This document shows, piece by piece, positions 1 to 13,080 of a stretch of DNA of 64,000 nucleotides. Position numbers and translations under genes: made by a program. This DNA is from Prochilodus magdalenae (Eukaryota; Chordata; Actinopteri; Characiformes; Prochilodontidae), in assembly GCA_024036415.1 (NCBI GenBank), contig JAMWET010000891.1, positions 31,071-95,070 on the forward strand, given 5' to 3'. A model generated the notes under the pieces. It saw only the letters and a list, made by a program, of their open reading frames with translations. It was not told the origin of the DNA and ran no database searches. Every line of letters starts with the position of its first letter. Position 1 is the stretch's first letter.

Positions 1-440
1 GAATGTGTTCATGGGAATTTTTGAGAGCTGGATGCAGCTGATCGGCCATGGAAACCCATTCCATGAAGTTCCTGACGCACTGTTCTAAGCTAATCTGAAG
101 GACACATGAAGTTTGGAGGTTTGGAGTGATTGACTCTAGAGAAAGTTGGTGACCTCTGCTCACTATGCACCTCAGTGTCCGCTGACCCCGCTATGTCATT
201 GTATGTGGCCTACCACACTGAGCTGCTGTTGTTCCCAGTCACTTCCATTGTGTTATAATCCCACTGACAGGTGACTGTGGAATATTTAGTAGCAGGGAAA
301 TTTCACGACTGGACTTGTTCACGGTACTACGATGGAATTCACGGAGCTCCTGAAAGCGAACCATTCTTTCCCAAATGTCGAAAGGAAGAAAGGTTCAACT
401 GCTATGGAGCAGGCTTCAGGACATACAAGAAAGTCCAGCA
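1..440 (-). mobile_element. Tc1-like transposon remnant
   Basis: The reverse complement of this stretch matches the transposase-coding part of the Tc1-like remnant at 15080-16060 (compare the segment around 45-120 with 15289-15380), and it also matches 24590-24960 in the same orientation. It is cut by the window start and no open transposase frame survives. It is a decayed DNA transposon with no expected function. Confidence 0.7.
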
Positions 441-975
441 AGGTCCCTGACTGTCTCCTAAAGAGGACTCAGCTACAGAATCAGTGAGTACAGGGACTGA
501 ACTATGGTGGACTAGGGTAAAGGTAGTTTCTCTGATGAAGCCCCCTTCAATGTTTGATACATTTAGAACAAATCCTGTCTGGAGATGAAAGGTTGAGTGC
601 TAGCATGAGTCCTGGGTCATGCCAACAGTAAAGCCTCCTGAGATCATTCACTCCAACCACTGCTAATCCAAGAATGGGCTGCCATAAGTCTGGATTCAGC
701 CCAGAAGCTAAATCCTTCACATTCTTCAAGTTCTTCAATATACCACAGACACTTCTGACAAACAGATCTAAAATCCCTGGAGCAGCAAACTTACATTTCG
801 TAATATGTCATTAGTATCCGTCTCCAAACCTTCAGCCACAACTGTATTTGGAAACGGGTCTGCTAAAGGTAAAGCTGTTCTGATCTCTACCTCCTCAAAA
901 TGAATAATGGATTTAGCACAGAGGCGTCATTATCTGCATTCTGAATATGTGTATATAATGTATCTGGTGTTATTA

Positions 976-3001
976 CTAGTTCTGAGGCACAATCCTGTTA
1001 TTTTCAACTAACGTACCCCTCATCCTCCCTAAATACCCCACTGCTGAGTCAGTAGATTCTTTATCTGCAGCTCTCTGCAGGTCCTTCAGTTTCTGGACCC
1101 ACTCTGCTGTTCCAGCTTCTTCAACTTGAGGAATCAGGAAGTCAAGGTACTGGATGGTAAAGGCAGAGTCTGGCTTTAAAGCGATCTCAGACAGTTTTAT
1201 GATTGACATGTAGACATCATTCACCAAGCTCTTCTTCTTTTCTTCATTCTCAGACAGGAGCGTTTTCAGGACACCTTCTAGATTCATCATCTCTTCATTT
1301 ATTCTCAGTGTTACTTCATGCTCTGTTTCCACCTTTCTGAAAGCTGTTTCATCATAAGAGGCTTTTTCTTGATTTGTATCGCTATATTTGAGTTTCAGTT
1401 GTTGGAATGTGACGGTTTCCTGTCTCTGCCTTGTTACATATTTCCTGGCCTCTTTGATGTGTTTACTGTCTGGACAGCCACACACAGTGCAGCGCTGACC
1501 CTTCATAACTTCACACCACCCAGCGTTCCAGGCAAGCCAGCAGTTATGCTCATGGCAGTTCTGCTGACAGTCATCACAGGAGGTTGCCTTTCGGTCCCAC
1601 CATGAAGCACCTGTAATGTCCACTTTCACTTTGTAGATGGTTGTGACAGTGAAAGGAAACTTTTCATCCTCCTCGATCTTCTCTTTATTCTGTTCCAGAG
1701 TTTTCTCAACTTCAGTCAGTTCACCGTGTTTGGCTTCGCTGAACTTGATGAGCTCTTTTAGACTCTCCACACAGGCCTCAAGCTGCATGCGCTCATTCAG
1801 AACACTCACAGTCAGAGTTAGGCTTTTTCTCTGTCGGGATTTCAGGAATTCAAAAAATTCCCCCATACTACTTTCTCCCATTTCCCAAGCTGATCTGGAA
1901 ACCTGCTCATATCTTTGTGTCTGTTTCTCAGACTGACGGTTGTTGAAGAGGAAGTGAACCGGTTCATCCTCATCATCGTAACAGCAGGGGACCTTTCCTT
2001 CCCTGATGGCCTGTAGAGCGTTTGTTGGTGGTCCTCTATCCGAGTGTGTAATACACAGCACTATAATGTCCTCTATGTCTTTACCAAATAGGGACAGGAC
2101 AAATTCAGACAAGAAGTGTCCTCTGTCTGAGACTCTGTTCTGATTCGATTTCAGTACCAGACACACAGCGTCCAGATCCTTCACTCCAGCATCATGTAGA
2201 AATAAGTCATGTAGGTTTCGAGCGATGTCCATGTCCTTCTCTATTCCCCTGGTGTCTCCATAACCTGGAGTATCAATGATGGTGAGAGAGGAGAGTCTCT
2301 CCTCAGAGATGATCTCATAAACAGTGACTTCTGATGTTTGAGTTTCTGATTGATCTCTCCTTTCTTCTTCTGTGATCTCAAACCACACCTTATCCTCAAA
2401 CTTCACCCCCAGGAAGTAGTTGACCATGGTGTTGATCAGGGTGGTCTTGCCTGTTCCAGTTTCTCCCACCATCAGTATAGTGTTGTTTTGTAGATCACCA
2501 TACTTTTGTCCAAATGTCCACTTCCTGATCTCGCCGGCCGTGTCCAGATTACTTCTTGTTGTGTGAAGACGGTGGAGTGCTGGTGGGCCTGGACTGAGCA
2601 TGTCACTCTTCATGATGAAATTGTTTACAGCAGATGATGCATCACTTAAGCTGCAAAATCAAAAACAATATTTAGCATTCACTGTTGTAGACAGCTAGAT
2701 ACAAACAACGTTATCATAAAATGCACAGATAAACACTCATCAGAAGACTAGCTGCTCCCAGAGGGAAGTGTGGGATTGTAGTGCTGTTTGGAAGGGAAGT
2801 TAAAGGTTACCAGGATCAATAAATTATAAATTTAGACTGATATGATCAATATTTATTGAGCTACACATACAGAAGTAGCCAAACTATTCTCTGAGGCCTA
2901 CCTCGCTAGTACAGAATACTACCAACACAACAGCAGTCAGAATTTACATTACATAATGTCACAGCTACACACCAAGTTCCCAGTGGTTGATTTCTGGATG
3001 C

Positions 3002-3068
<67 letters not shown>

Positions 3069-4311
3069 ACAACTACACAATGGTAGCGTAGCGAAAAAAG
3101 TGAGAAGCATGCTATTAGTAAATCGCAAGCTAGCTAATGCTAAGTCATTTTTAAATCTGATTTTAACCTGACAGTTACCAACAAAGGGGTGCGCCGAATG
3201 TTCAGCAACCAAAATTCTTTGGCCAAAAATGCAAAGTCCACTTGTGGGGTTTGGCTGAATAAGTGCAAAGACTGAAAAAATTAATACCAAACTTTTTTAA
3301 GTTTCAAGCATTTAAGCCAAAACGTAACTCTTGAAAGAGTAAAGAACAGAACTAAACACTTAGCCTGTAACACCGGCTTATTTTTAGTTTTTCCCACCTT
3401 TAGGGAATTAGGAAAAAGTGAGACGCATGCTAATAGTGAGTAGCATGCTAGCTGAAGCTAACTAATCTGATTTAAACCAGATAAGGGGACAAAACTGACA
3501 GTCAAAGGCAGCGAATCCTGTAAAAGACCTCCTGGGTAAATGCACTTGAGTATCCTCTACTGAAAGCCACTCTGGTGGGTGTTTAAAGTGACGTCTCTTG
3601 TGGACAACTGGCAAGATGGTGTGATGAAATTGGGTAGGAAGAAGCAGTAACTTTCAGAACCTCTGGAGGCAGCCCTGGTCTCCAAATGATAAGGGGGAAA
3701 ATGCTGCCCCTTGCTGGTAAAAGTTGGTGTGACGGCCATTAGCCAATATTTTCATACTGAACTTGGAAAAAATAAAATCAAGGGAGACCTGATGCGGTTT
3801 TGTAGAAAGCGTTAGACATAGATGAAGTGGATCTTCATCTCACAGTTTCCTTAGCAACAGAAATGAAGCACCAGCAAAACCAGTTGTGTTGATTGCTGGT
3901 ATGCTTGTTAACCAGCTGGGTGACCGAATAAACAGCATTATACCACCATAAACCAGATTTCATCTTGTTTTTTTTTCACCAGGGTGTGCAAGTTGTCCCT
4001 GGTTGGTCATTAATGTGGCCTGTAGATCTGTCTTACTTACAGCTATGCTGAACAGCATGTTCCAGAACTATCTCTGACTTGATGTATTTTAGATGCATAT
4101 ACAGTGTAGCATATTACAGCACCAGTCTAACTGCATGTTTGATGTTTCCTTAATCATGTGTATGGTCAGAAACGGAGTGAAAGGGTGTAAATTAGAATGA
4201 AAGTCTTTGATAGTCTCTTGAGTCTTAAACTAAGCTAATCAGTGATTCAGTTTACTAATCTGTGCCATCAAACAATGAGCTGATTTACATTGCCACTCAC
4301 CTGTGAGCCAT
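976..4311 (-). CDS. P-loop GTPase (AIG1/septin-like fold), two coding exons, with Cys-rich module
   Basis: Two coding exons are seen. Exon 1 is 4311-4301 (ATG, reading M-A-H plus two bases, donor GTGAGT); its acceptor lies at 4362, so the exon is 4361-4301 with 5' UTR. Exon 2 is 2650-976 (acceptor TTTTGCAG, stop TAG), giving about 561 residues. The open frame could also start at the ATG at 2613, but splicing to 4301 is in phase and the paralogue at 7046-10743 has the same layout. Motifs: Walker A GETGTGKTT at about 66-74, DTPG at 130-133 and a THSD segment like the G4 motif near 205-208. A Cys/His cluster at about 362-400 looks able to bind metal, and a charged helical, probably coiled-coil, tail follows. 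The protein probably binds and hydrolyses GTP in the cytosol; fish carry many such genes, often immune-linked, but the exact role is unknown. It is read head-to-head with its broken copy. Confidence 0.8.
2750..2860 (+). repeat. Dispersed ~100-bp repeat
   Basis: The run GGAAGTGTGGG...AAAGGTTACCAGG...TTTAGACTGATATGATC recurs at 41445-41550 and, inverted, at 20215-20300 and 60715-60820. It is unclassified and short and carries no coding frame. It lies in the intron of the GTPase gene. Confidence 0.6.
3003..3066. repeat. (AT)n microsatellite
   Basis: About 32 uninterrupted TA units lie in the GTPase intron. The long open frames read across it are products of the repeat. Confidence 0.95.
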
Positions 4312-4361
4312 GATAGGAGCTTGTTCATGTACCTCAGATCTTAAAAGATGTGACTGGTGAT

Positions 4362-7045
4362 CTGCAAAACAAATGCAAATGACCTTTGACCGTGTTTTAA
4401 TTGCAGTTGTAATAACGGCTAAGCCTTCCTGACCATGACCATCCCTCCATCTGAGTTGAGGCAATGGGTTGAACTGCCACACCACCTTGGGGTCCACGGT
4501 CATGTTGCTTTGGGACACAGGTTTTCTAGACCACAGCCGGGATGGCGTAGGAAAGGGGTGGAGCAATCCTGTCCGTCACATTCTAGGCTCTTTATTCTGA
4601 GTGCAAGTCTGGCGAGCCCCCACATAGGCTCATATGTCTCTCATCATGCAAGGCCACCAGAATCACCTCCTTTACAGTTATAGGGTATGGGTAGCTCCCG
4701 GATGAAAGGGGAGGCGCCCAGTGAATAACCTGGACCCTGACGGCACATGAAACATACTGTCCACCTGGCCTTCCCGCAAGGTGCGGTTCAGTTCAAACCT
4801 CTGGGGATTAGTAAATAGGAGCCAGCGTTCACTGGAGAAGATGCCAGGTTTGATGTATGTATGTATGGCAGGAGATCAGTAGCACAGTTGTAGTGGGTGT
4901 AGGACCTTGGCTTGACAGAGTGGTAGTGGTAGTCAGCCAGAATGTGGGATAAGTCAGGCCTAACTCATGGATCACTGACATTAAGTGAAGTTTCAATCGT
5001 TCCTTTGATGCAGATCCCTTTACATTGAGCCCCCCAACCTGCCACAGACCAATCCAGCCGCAAATTATGTTGCCAGGGAAACAATATCTTCTGAATGTGC
5101 TGTCTTAGACTCCGCTTAACGGGCTGTTTGGTATCCTACCCTGACCCAAGAGGGCCGCCATCAATGTCTGACAGTGACGCTGGAACATCTAGGTGGTCTA
5201 GGGTAAAGTTGAGGTTCTTGGCCAGGGTTTGAAGATAGCAGCTACCCCATAGATAATAAACAACTGAAGACATTGTCCCAGACAATGTCCCAGGGCAATG
5301 TCTAAGAAACGAATTAGTTCATTAGTTCATAGTCTTTATGCTGTTTAAAAAAGAAAAACAAGCTGCAGATAATTTGTCACCAGGAGGATTGTGACTTCCT
5401 GTTTACCGTAGCTCTGGCCAAAACAATCAAAGTGCTTATATTGTTATTGCAAATTGAATCATTAATAACAGTGAGATACTTTGAAAGACTTATTTGATTA
5501 TTAAAATTAAAGAAAATCTCTATTTTATCAAAGTAAATACTGATTTATGTTTTTTTCCTTCTGTTTAAAGATGGTGCAAAATAAGAACTATGAAGTACAA
5601 CTGTGGAGAAACCCTGTAAGCCTTAATGTTAAGAGGGTAGCTAACTTAACCATAAGCTACCATATTGTGTTACTCCCACAGTTAAGGTGGACAGAATGGT
5701 TTGAACTTGAGTAATAAACTTCTAGGCATGTGTGTAACGCTTCAGCAGATTCTGCTGCATGTCCAGCTTGTTTATATAATCAAAAGCCAGTAAACAGTTC
5801 AGTAAAGATTTTCTGGGAACGAGAAAATGATTATTCACACCATCCACAGTAAAGCAATGATGGCAGTAGTCAGTCTGTTATCTTTGTAGTGTACTATATC
5901 CTTACCACACAGTAGTTCAGTCTCAGTTTGCCACAAAAAATTATAATTGCAGTGAAAGAATTCAAACTATTTTACTCAGGCACACATTTTAGTGTGCTGA
6001 TATCACGTTGAGTCTTTTGTAATGGTCCAGACGAGGTTCTCGGTCAATATGCTTGCAAACCTTTAATATATCTGCTTGTGGAAAGAGCTCAAAGCACAAC
6101 CAGCACATAATATTTTAATACCAGGACCTACAATGCTGATGTTGCTGATGCTGAAGCTGGCAGTTGAGCATTGTGGTAATGCCTAAATCACAGGAGTTGA
6201 TAATACTCCATAGATGGCCCGAGGATGGGTGCATAAACCCAGCTAAGCCACTATATTCCTGGATTACAATATTCAACACCCCACATAATGGTGCTGTAAG
6301 AACCCACAGTAGACCAGCATATGCTGTGTTTTGCGTGCTGGTATGGTGTATACAAAAAGGAACAGTTTACTTCCACTGGCCATTACAATCTGCGAGATCC
6401 CAGTCGTTGCCAGATCATATTCCGTGACACAAAAAAAGTAAATTTAATTGGATTATGACTTCTTGTCTTTAGATGTGATCATTTAGAAGTCTAGGACACC
6501 AAGGAAAACAGCCTGTTTAAGGGACAAATAGTGGTTGGAAAATAGTCATGTACAAATGGGGTCTTCCTGAGGTCAGGAAATGAAGGCTCTGTGCGGCGCT
6601 CCACCCACGTCATAGTAGGGGCTATCATTTATGACCATCGTTATAACAAATGTGCTTGAGCTCATCTAACTAATCGATATGTTGGCATTACATGACTGCG
6701 GCAACACGGAAACAGTTTTCCATAGTCAGAACTTTTTAGAACGGTGTTTTAGTCTTTGTAGGACTATGGACTGCGTTGAATTAGCTTTATTTAACCATCA
6801 TTAAGCTCTAGCTTTTGCTTCAGTTAACCATTTTCAATTTAGTCTTCAGCTTTCCTGAATACCATGCCATGTAACCACACCAGCAAAATCCTCTCCTAGC
6901 AAATGAGCCACTGCTTGTGTTTGATGTTCAACCATGTGGAATATTTCTAATATATTTGAAGCACTGGACACTGAGTTTTAGGATGGTCATAAACTGTAAT
7001 TCTAACTGTAAGACACTGAAATTCTGATTTTACTTTTATTTACAG
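4362..7045. other. Intergenic space between head-to-head GTPase genes
   Basis: This stretch separates the 5' exons of the GTPase gene (minus) and its pseudogene copy (plus), so both promoters should lie here. I see no long coding frame that looks real and no clear TATA or CpG-rich promoter. The part at about 4430-5240 has the look of an old, unclassified mobile element, but I could not assign it. Confidence 0.4.
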
Positions 7046-10000
7046 ATCACAGAGCACGTATTTTATGGTCTGAAGTTTCAAACCATGGCTCAGAGGTGAG
7101 TAAAAAATATTAATCAGATCATTGTTTGACATTAACAAAGTGAATCACTGATTGCCTGATCACCTGATTCACTCACACCAGCACAACACCCACCAAGACA
7201 TTTCTATGTTGTAGTCTATTTACCCACAAAGCCTGGAACAGTATGTCTGATCTGTTCACTGATGCTTTGATGTGTGATTGTCAGTCAGTGTCTGCATTAA
7301 CCCCATCCTGCTTTACCACCTTCCTCCAGGTGCTCCTTGATGTAGTAGTCCAGTCCTGATATGGGACATTTCCATGGATGCTAAATAATCCATGAATGAG
7401 CTTGTTTTGGTTTAGACATGTTAGGTTTTTTTCTAAATGTCTAATAAGTATAGATAGAGGAGTAAACTCAGTGTAAGGATATTAGACTCTGGGTTAAGGT
7501 AAAACCAGGTCATTCCAAAACTTTAAATACTTTCAGTGAAATAGATATGCGGAAAAATGGACTTAAGTACTATACTATTACATGTGCTTAGTTACCATCC
7601 ACCACTGATGCCAACTCACTAGCTATGATACATTGACCACAGCTGATTGTATAAATGCAGTTTCATATCGGAGGTTATCGGGGTCAACATCCACAGATGA
7701 TATGATGAGTAGTAATATCATAACTTGTTGCAAAAAAGAAAAAAAACTATTAATTCTACTTGTGCATCGATTTCAGTTAGAAATGGTCATTTATAAATAG
7801 AAAAACCTCTCTTTTGTGAAGGAAGTGTCTCGAATAGAGAAGAGTTATAGTGACACACATTGCTGTTGTGCCAAACATTGTATGAAACCTAATATCTGTT
7901 CTCCCATGATAAAGTGGTATAAAATGATTTGCATGTCAAACTGATCCATCACCTAAAAGCTTTACATTCCAATTTATAATACTTACGTTTAAAAAATGTT
8001 ACTCGTTACACCTCATCTATATTGCTGTTGCTATTTCCAAAAGTTTGTGTTCATGTGAATGCATTTTTTTTTAGTACATTGGCTACACAGTCCACGCGTA
8101 GCGGCAAAGAACTGGGGCAGCGAGGCTAGCAGAGCTGAAAGTCAAAAAAGAAAGACTTTATTGAACAGACCACCAGGAAGCTGTACACAACCAAGGCAGG
8201 GACGAGCCAGCGATGCAAAGGGGTAATACCTGGGCATGAGTGGTAGTAGACAAGGCGGAGGTCGAGAGCCAGGGAGGACTAGCACAGAGGAGACATATAA
8301 CCAGAGGGAAATAGCAAAGCGTAGTCAGAAGGACGTGAAAGGACGGAAACATGGAGTCATCAAAAACCAGCGAGGCTATTACCAACAAGCCTGTTATCAA
8401 AGACAAAGGGAGAATGTGGAAAAAGAGAAGTAGGGACACGAAACGAGGTCAAAACCAGTAAACAAAGAACGAAAAACTACCTTGGCAGTAACACTAGTGT
8501 GAGTCGCAAAATTCAGGTTTTGCTAGTGGAAAAGAGAAGTAGGGAACGAAACGAGGTTAACCAGTAAACAAGGGGCAACCTGAGTTGATAAAGCTTTAAC
8601 TAAGCAGTAAAGGTGGTGTGGGGTTTATAAACAGGAAGTACAGCTGAACCCCTATCAGTATCCATGAGACTTAGAGCGGGAGTGTGATTGGTAGACTGCT
8701 GGACATGTGGGTGTGACGTCGATCGGGTAGTGCATTCTGGGAAATGGGAGTCCGGGAGATCAGCCGCTGTCAGGAAGACCCGCGGACGTTTTAAAAAATT
8801 TTGTAATAAATATACTTAATTCTCAATTTAGCTATCTAATATAGTAATGTAGTATATATAGTAAAGTCAATTAATGATAATTAATAGTTTTGGTCATTTA
8901 AAATATTTTGTCTTTCCTTTTGCAGGTTAAGCAATGCATCATCGTCTGTAAATAGTTTTAATCAACAAAAGTCGGCTCTCTCAATCCAGGGCCCACCAGC
9001 ACTGTACCGTCTTCACACAACAAGAAGTAGTCTAGACACGACTGGCAATATCAGGAAGTGGGCATTTTTGGAGAGAAATACGCCAACACGCCAAAAACCA
9101 AAAACAATCCTGATGGTGGGAGAAACTGGAACAGGCAGACCACCCTGATCAACACCATGGTCTGTCAACTACTTCCTGGGGGTGAAGTTTGAGGATAAAG
9201 TGGGTTTGGAGGATCACAGAGGAAGAAAAAGCGATATCAAACACAATCTAAAACCTCAGAAATCACGGTTTATGAGATCAACTCTGAGGAGAACAACACG
9301 TCCCTTACCATCATTGATACTACTCCAGGTTATGGAGACACCAGGGGAATGGATAAGGATGTGGACATCGCTCAGAATCTACGTGACTTATTTCTAAATA
9401 GTGTGTGAAGGATCTGGACCGCTGTGTGTCTTGTACTGAAAGCTTCTCAGAACAGAGTCTCAGACAGACAGAGCGCTACATCTTTGAAGCAGTCCTGTCC
9501 CATTCGGTAAAGACATAGATAGGACATTATAGTGTGTTTATTACACCACTCAGATGGAGGACCACCAACTAAATGCTCTTGGAGTCCCATCAAGGAAGGG
9601 AAAGATCCCCTGCTGTCACGATGATGAGGATGAAACCGGGTTTCACTTCCTTTTCAACAACCGTCAGTCTGACAGAAACAACGCTGCAAAAAATACGAGT
9701 ACAGGTACGTTTATAAATCATCTTGGGAAATGGCAGCACGGCAGGTAGTATAGGGGAATTTTTTTGAGTGTTCCTGAAATCCCGACAGAGTGAAAAAAGC
9801 GTAACTCTGACTGTGAGTGTTCTTAATGAGCGCATGCAGCTTGAGGCCTGTGTTGAGAGTCTAAAGGAGCGCATCAAGTTCAGCGCGAAGCCAAACACAG
9901 TGAGTGAACTGACTGAAGTTCAGAAAACTCTGGAACAGAATAAAGAGAAGATCGAGAAGGATGAAAAGTTTCCTTTCACTGTCCACAACAGCCTACAAAG

Positions 10001-10743
10001 AGAAAGTGGACATTTACAGGTGCTTCCATGGAGGAACCAAAAGGCAACCTCTTGTTTACGAATGTCAGGAGAACTGCCATGAGTATGGCTGCTGGTTTGC
10101 CATGAATGCTAAATGGTTGTGAACTTATGAAAGAAAGATAAGCTACTGCACTGTGTGTTGGCTGTCCCAGACAGTAAAACACGTCAGAGAGGCCAGGAAA
10201 TATGTAACAAAGCTGAGACAGGAAACCGTCACATTCGAACACACTGAAACTCAATATAGCGATACAAATCAAGAAATAGCCTCTTTATAACAACCTGCTT
10301 TCAAAAAAGTGGAAACAGAGCATGAAACACAAACTGCAATGATGAAAGAAATGATGACAAAACTAGAAATCAAGCTGAAGAACACTCCTGGCTGAGAACG
10401 AAGAAAAGAAGAAGAGCTTGGTGAGGGATGCCTACATGGCCATCCTAAAAACTGTCTGAGATCTGCCATTAAAGCCAGACTCTCGAGTGCCTTCACCATC
10501 CAGCACACTTGACTTCCTGATTCCGCGCTGCTGAAGAAGCTGGAAAAGCAGAGTGGGCTCAGAAACTGAAGGAACATGCAGAGAGCTGCAGGCAGAGGAC
10601 CAAAACTAGACCTGCAGTGGGAATTTTAAGTAGGATGTATAAGGACATGCAGAACGCTGCACCTGAAGAATTGGGGCTAACCCTGTGGTGCTACTCTGCA
10701 GGGTATGTAGGTAGAATGAGGGCTTTCTTTAGTGGGGAAATAA
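7046..10743 (+). pseudogene. Broken GTPase paralogue with conserved exon layout
   Basis: Exon 1 is 7046-7095 (acceptor TTTACAG; ATG at 7085 reading M-A-Q plus two bases; donor GTGAGT). Exon 2 starts at 8926 after TTTTGCAG and joins in phase, giving an N-terminus that aligns with the intact gene at 976-4311. The frame breaks quickly. The P-loop segment near 9121-9150 has lost one base (GGCAGACC against GGCAAGACC), the run after it has gained four bases at about 9162, and more small indels follow through the Cys-rich and helical parts to about 10743. Either it is a dead duplicate or the local consensus is poor in quality; the number and spread of indels, including non-homopolymer ones, favour a pseudogene. 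The intron (7096-8925) holds a separate repeat. Confidence 0.8.
8091..8790. repeat. Unclassified repeat-like segment in pseudogene intron
   Basis: The base composition differs from the AT-rich flanks, and an internal direct repeat is seen: about 45 bases near 8417-8465 return with small changes at 8526-8573. Low-quality open frames are present but resemble nothing I recognise. It is probably a non-autonomous mobile element. Confidence 0.4.
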
Positions 10744-11880
10744 CAGAACTGAGTCTTCCATAATGTTCCATACCGGCACCAGCAGCAGTTTTACATAGTC
10801 AATAATACAGACTTAGCATTAAGCATCTGCAGTAGTTAGTCTAGGAGTTCATTTCTCATAAGGCAGAAGATCAGAACACAGTTAGCCCTAGCAGAATACA
10901 TATCGTCAGCATGTTCCAATGAAAAACAAGTATCATTTTTGACGATTTTTTTACTTTTTATTTTTTGACACGAGCTGCTGTTTACACTCTGTTTATGAAT
11001 CAAGATATGACCCAAAGATCGATGGGAAAAAGTTCTGGTATTGACTTACATTAGAATTCACTGGGTTTTGGCCTCTCCTGCGAAGTTGCTGTTTTGGAGA
11101 TACAGGCTGCCTCACTCATTAGGACCGGCTTGTTGAAATGTCAAAGGACCAAAGAAAAAAACTAGCAGTTCTTCCATCACCGCAGCCTGTCTGACCCTTT
11201 TTGATCGCTGAGACGGGATCTAAAATGTCCAGGTCAGGTGGATCTATTAGGACAGTTACATTAGAGGGCAGTAGTCTAAATTGGGACATTTGGCCTCTAG
11301 CCTGCGAAGTTTGCCAACATGTATCCACTATCCGTTTGCGAGCTGTATGTCGGATTTAGATGTCACTACATTATCGATCATATATTGTTTTATTACTGAA
11401 TGTGTAAAATAAGCAACCAGAAAAAACTAGCTTTAGTTAGTTTTCCATCACAGCAGCCTGTCTGGAATAACTTTTATAGCATATGGCATGAGACGATGGA
11501 CTCAGCAATAGATAGTCAGGTCAGGTGTCACTTTAATTGATTTTTCTAAAATTAGCATTCAGGTTAGCATTAGCTCACAGGCAGTAGTCTGTCGATTGTA
11601 CTTTTTCCATGGTCTTGGAGACGTGATCCATTTACATGATGTGTACGTAAGCACAGCGCCGATGTCTGGCCAACATTTATCCACTATCCGTTTAGTAGCT
11701 GTATGTTGGATTTGATGTCAGTCTTTACTATAATATATTATATATTTCTTTATTAGCTGACTGTGTAAAATATAGATTGGGAGCCGAACCAGCCCAGAAA
11801 AAAAAAAATTTTGAATAGTTAGTTTTCCATCAAAGCAGCCTGTCTGGAATCATTTTGATATAGCAAAATAGAAAAAACTC
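10744..11880. repeat. Degenerate direct-repeat block, no gene
   Basis: The phrase GCAGCCTGTCTG occurs at about 11181, 11453 and 11838, and the phrase CCAACAT.TATCCACTATCCGTTT occurs near 11313 and 11668, with a decayed version at 13333-13360. This implies diverged copies of one unit of a few hundred bases. Nothing coding is seen. Confidence 0.5.
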
Positions 11881-12010
11881 CCTTGAGTAAGGAAGAAACC
11901 TCGAGAGTAACCAGGCTCAAGGGCGGAACCCAACCTCCTCAGATCGATCCCGGATGAGGAGAAGAGGACAGAACTAAAAGGAGAAGCAGTTTAGAACATC
12001 CATTAGATCC
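11880..12010 (+). mobile_element. SINE-like repeat fragment
   Basis: This is the same sequence family as 27130-27290 (AAACTCCCTTGA...CTCAAGGGCGGAACCCAACCTCCTC...). Such fragments are common fish dispersed repeats. Only the 3' part is present here. Confidence 0.65.
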
Positions 12011-12129
12011 AGTACTGCTACTTTCATTATTTCGTCATATATGATTAAGGTGTTTACTTCGCTATGTCTTACATTCCGTGTTGCATGTTGAGAAAACAAA
12101 CATTCTTGTTTAAATAATTAGCAGCAAAC

Positions 12130-13080
12130 AAAACGGATGGGTCCACCCCTGACCTGCCTGCTTCAGGTCCTTCTGCAACACTGCCGTGAAATTAAGGCCG
12201 GGACTTTGTCTTGACCAGTCTATGGTAGAACGACTTGTGTGCTTAGGGACATTGTTGTGCTGCATGACCCACGCTCTCTTGAGGTTGGGCTCATGGACAG
12301 ATGTCCTGATGTCTTCCTTTAGAATTCACTGGTGTAATTCAGAATTCATTGTTCTGTCTGAATTGTTAAACCGTGCTGCCCCAGGATGCAAGAATGCAGA
12401 GTTGTCCTTTCTCCAAACCAAAAAAGGTCTATGTTGGTCTCATCTGTCCACAAAACACAGTAGCCTTCTGGCTTGTCCACAAGAGCTTTCTCACTGTAAC
12501 CCTGCAAGCCATCCACACTATTGTGTTCAGTGTTCTCCTGATGGTGAACTCATGAACATTAACATTAGCCCAGTGTGAGAAAGGCCTAACTTCTAAAGAA
12601 CCTCAGGTTCTCTTGTGAGCTCACAGATTACTACATGCCTTGTTCTTGCCGTGATCTTTGTTGGTACACCATCTGTCTGACTACGAATTGGTGGAGTCCA
12701 AACCCTGAGATGGTTCTGTAACCTTTTACAGCCCTATGACCTTCAACAGCTGTTCTTCTCAGGTCCTCAAAGATCTCCCTTGTTCATGCCATGATACACT
12801 TCCACAAACGTGTAGAAAGGTCAGACTTTGATCGATCTCTGTTTACAACAGGGCGTCCACTCACACCTGATTGGTCACTCACAGTGACACTGGCTCATTT
12901 TCCTCAATAAAGAAATGACCATGTCTCATATTTCAGTCTCATTTGTTTAATTTAGTTCTCCTTATCTATCTATCTATCTATCTACTTTTAGAATTTGCAT
13001 GAACGTCTAGTGTGAGATTTTAGATCAAATTTACATAAAAATATAGAAAATTCTAAAGACTTCACAACCCTTCAAGCACC
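12130..13080. mobile_element. Decayed DNA-transposon-like repeat
   Basis: No intact frame is present. The wording of the sequence (for example the segments at 12170-12310 and 12410-12490) resembles the antisense of fish Tc1/mariner-type transposase genes, but too many changes have accumulated to name the family. A (TATC)n run sits at 12963-12984. Confidence 0.45.

Noticed and set aside
547..938. Minus-strand frames with a 63-residue piece (547-738) and an open stretch near 797-938 with a GTAAGT donor, downstream of the GTPase stop.
   Set aside because: The codons look gene-like, but no acceptor fits the upstream part, no known domain is visible, and the pieces do not join the GTPase gene, which already ends in TAG at 976.
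2949..3290. Long frames on both strands across the AT repeat.
   Set aside because: They exist because (AT)n codes for alternating Ile and Tyr without stops; no splice or start context supports a gene.
5560..5625. Exon-like piece with a pyrimidine-rich acceptor, ATGGTGCAAAATAAG and a GTAAG donor between the GTPase genes.
   Set aside because: It could be a 5' exon of the pseudogene copy, but nothing similar is seen on the other side of the pair and its phase cannot be tested.
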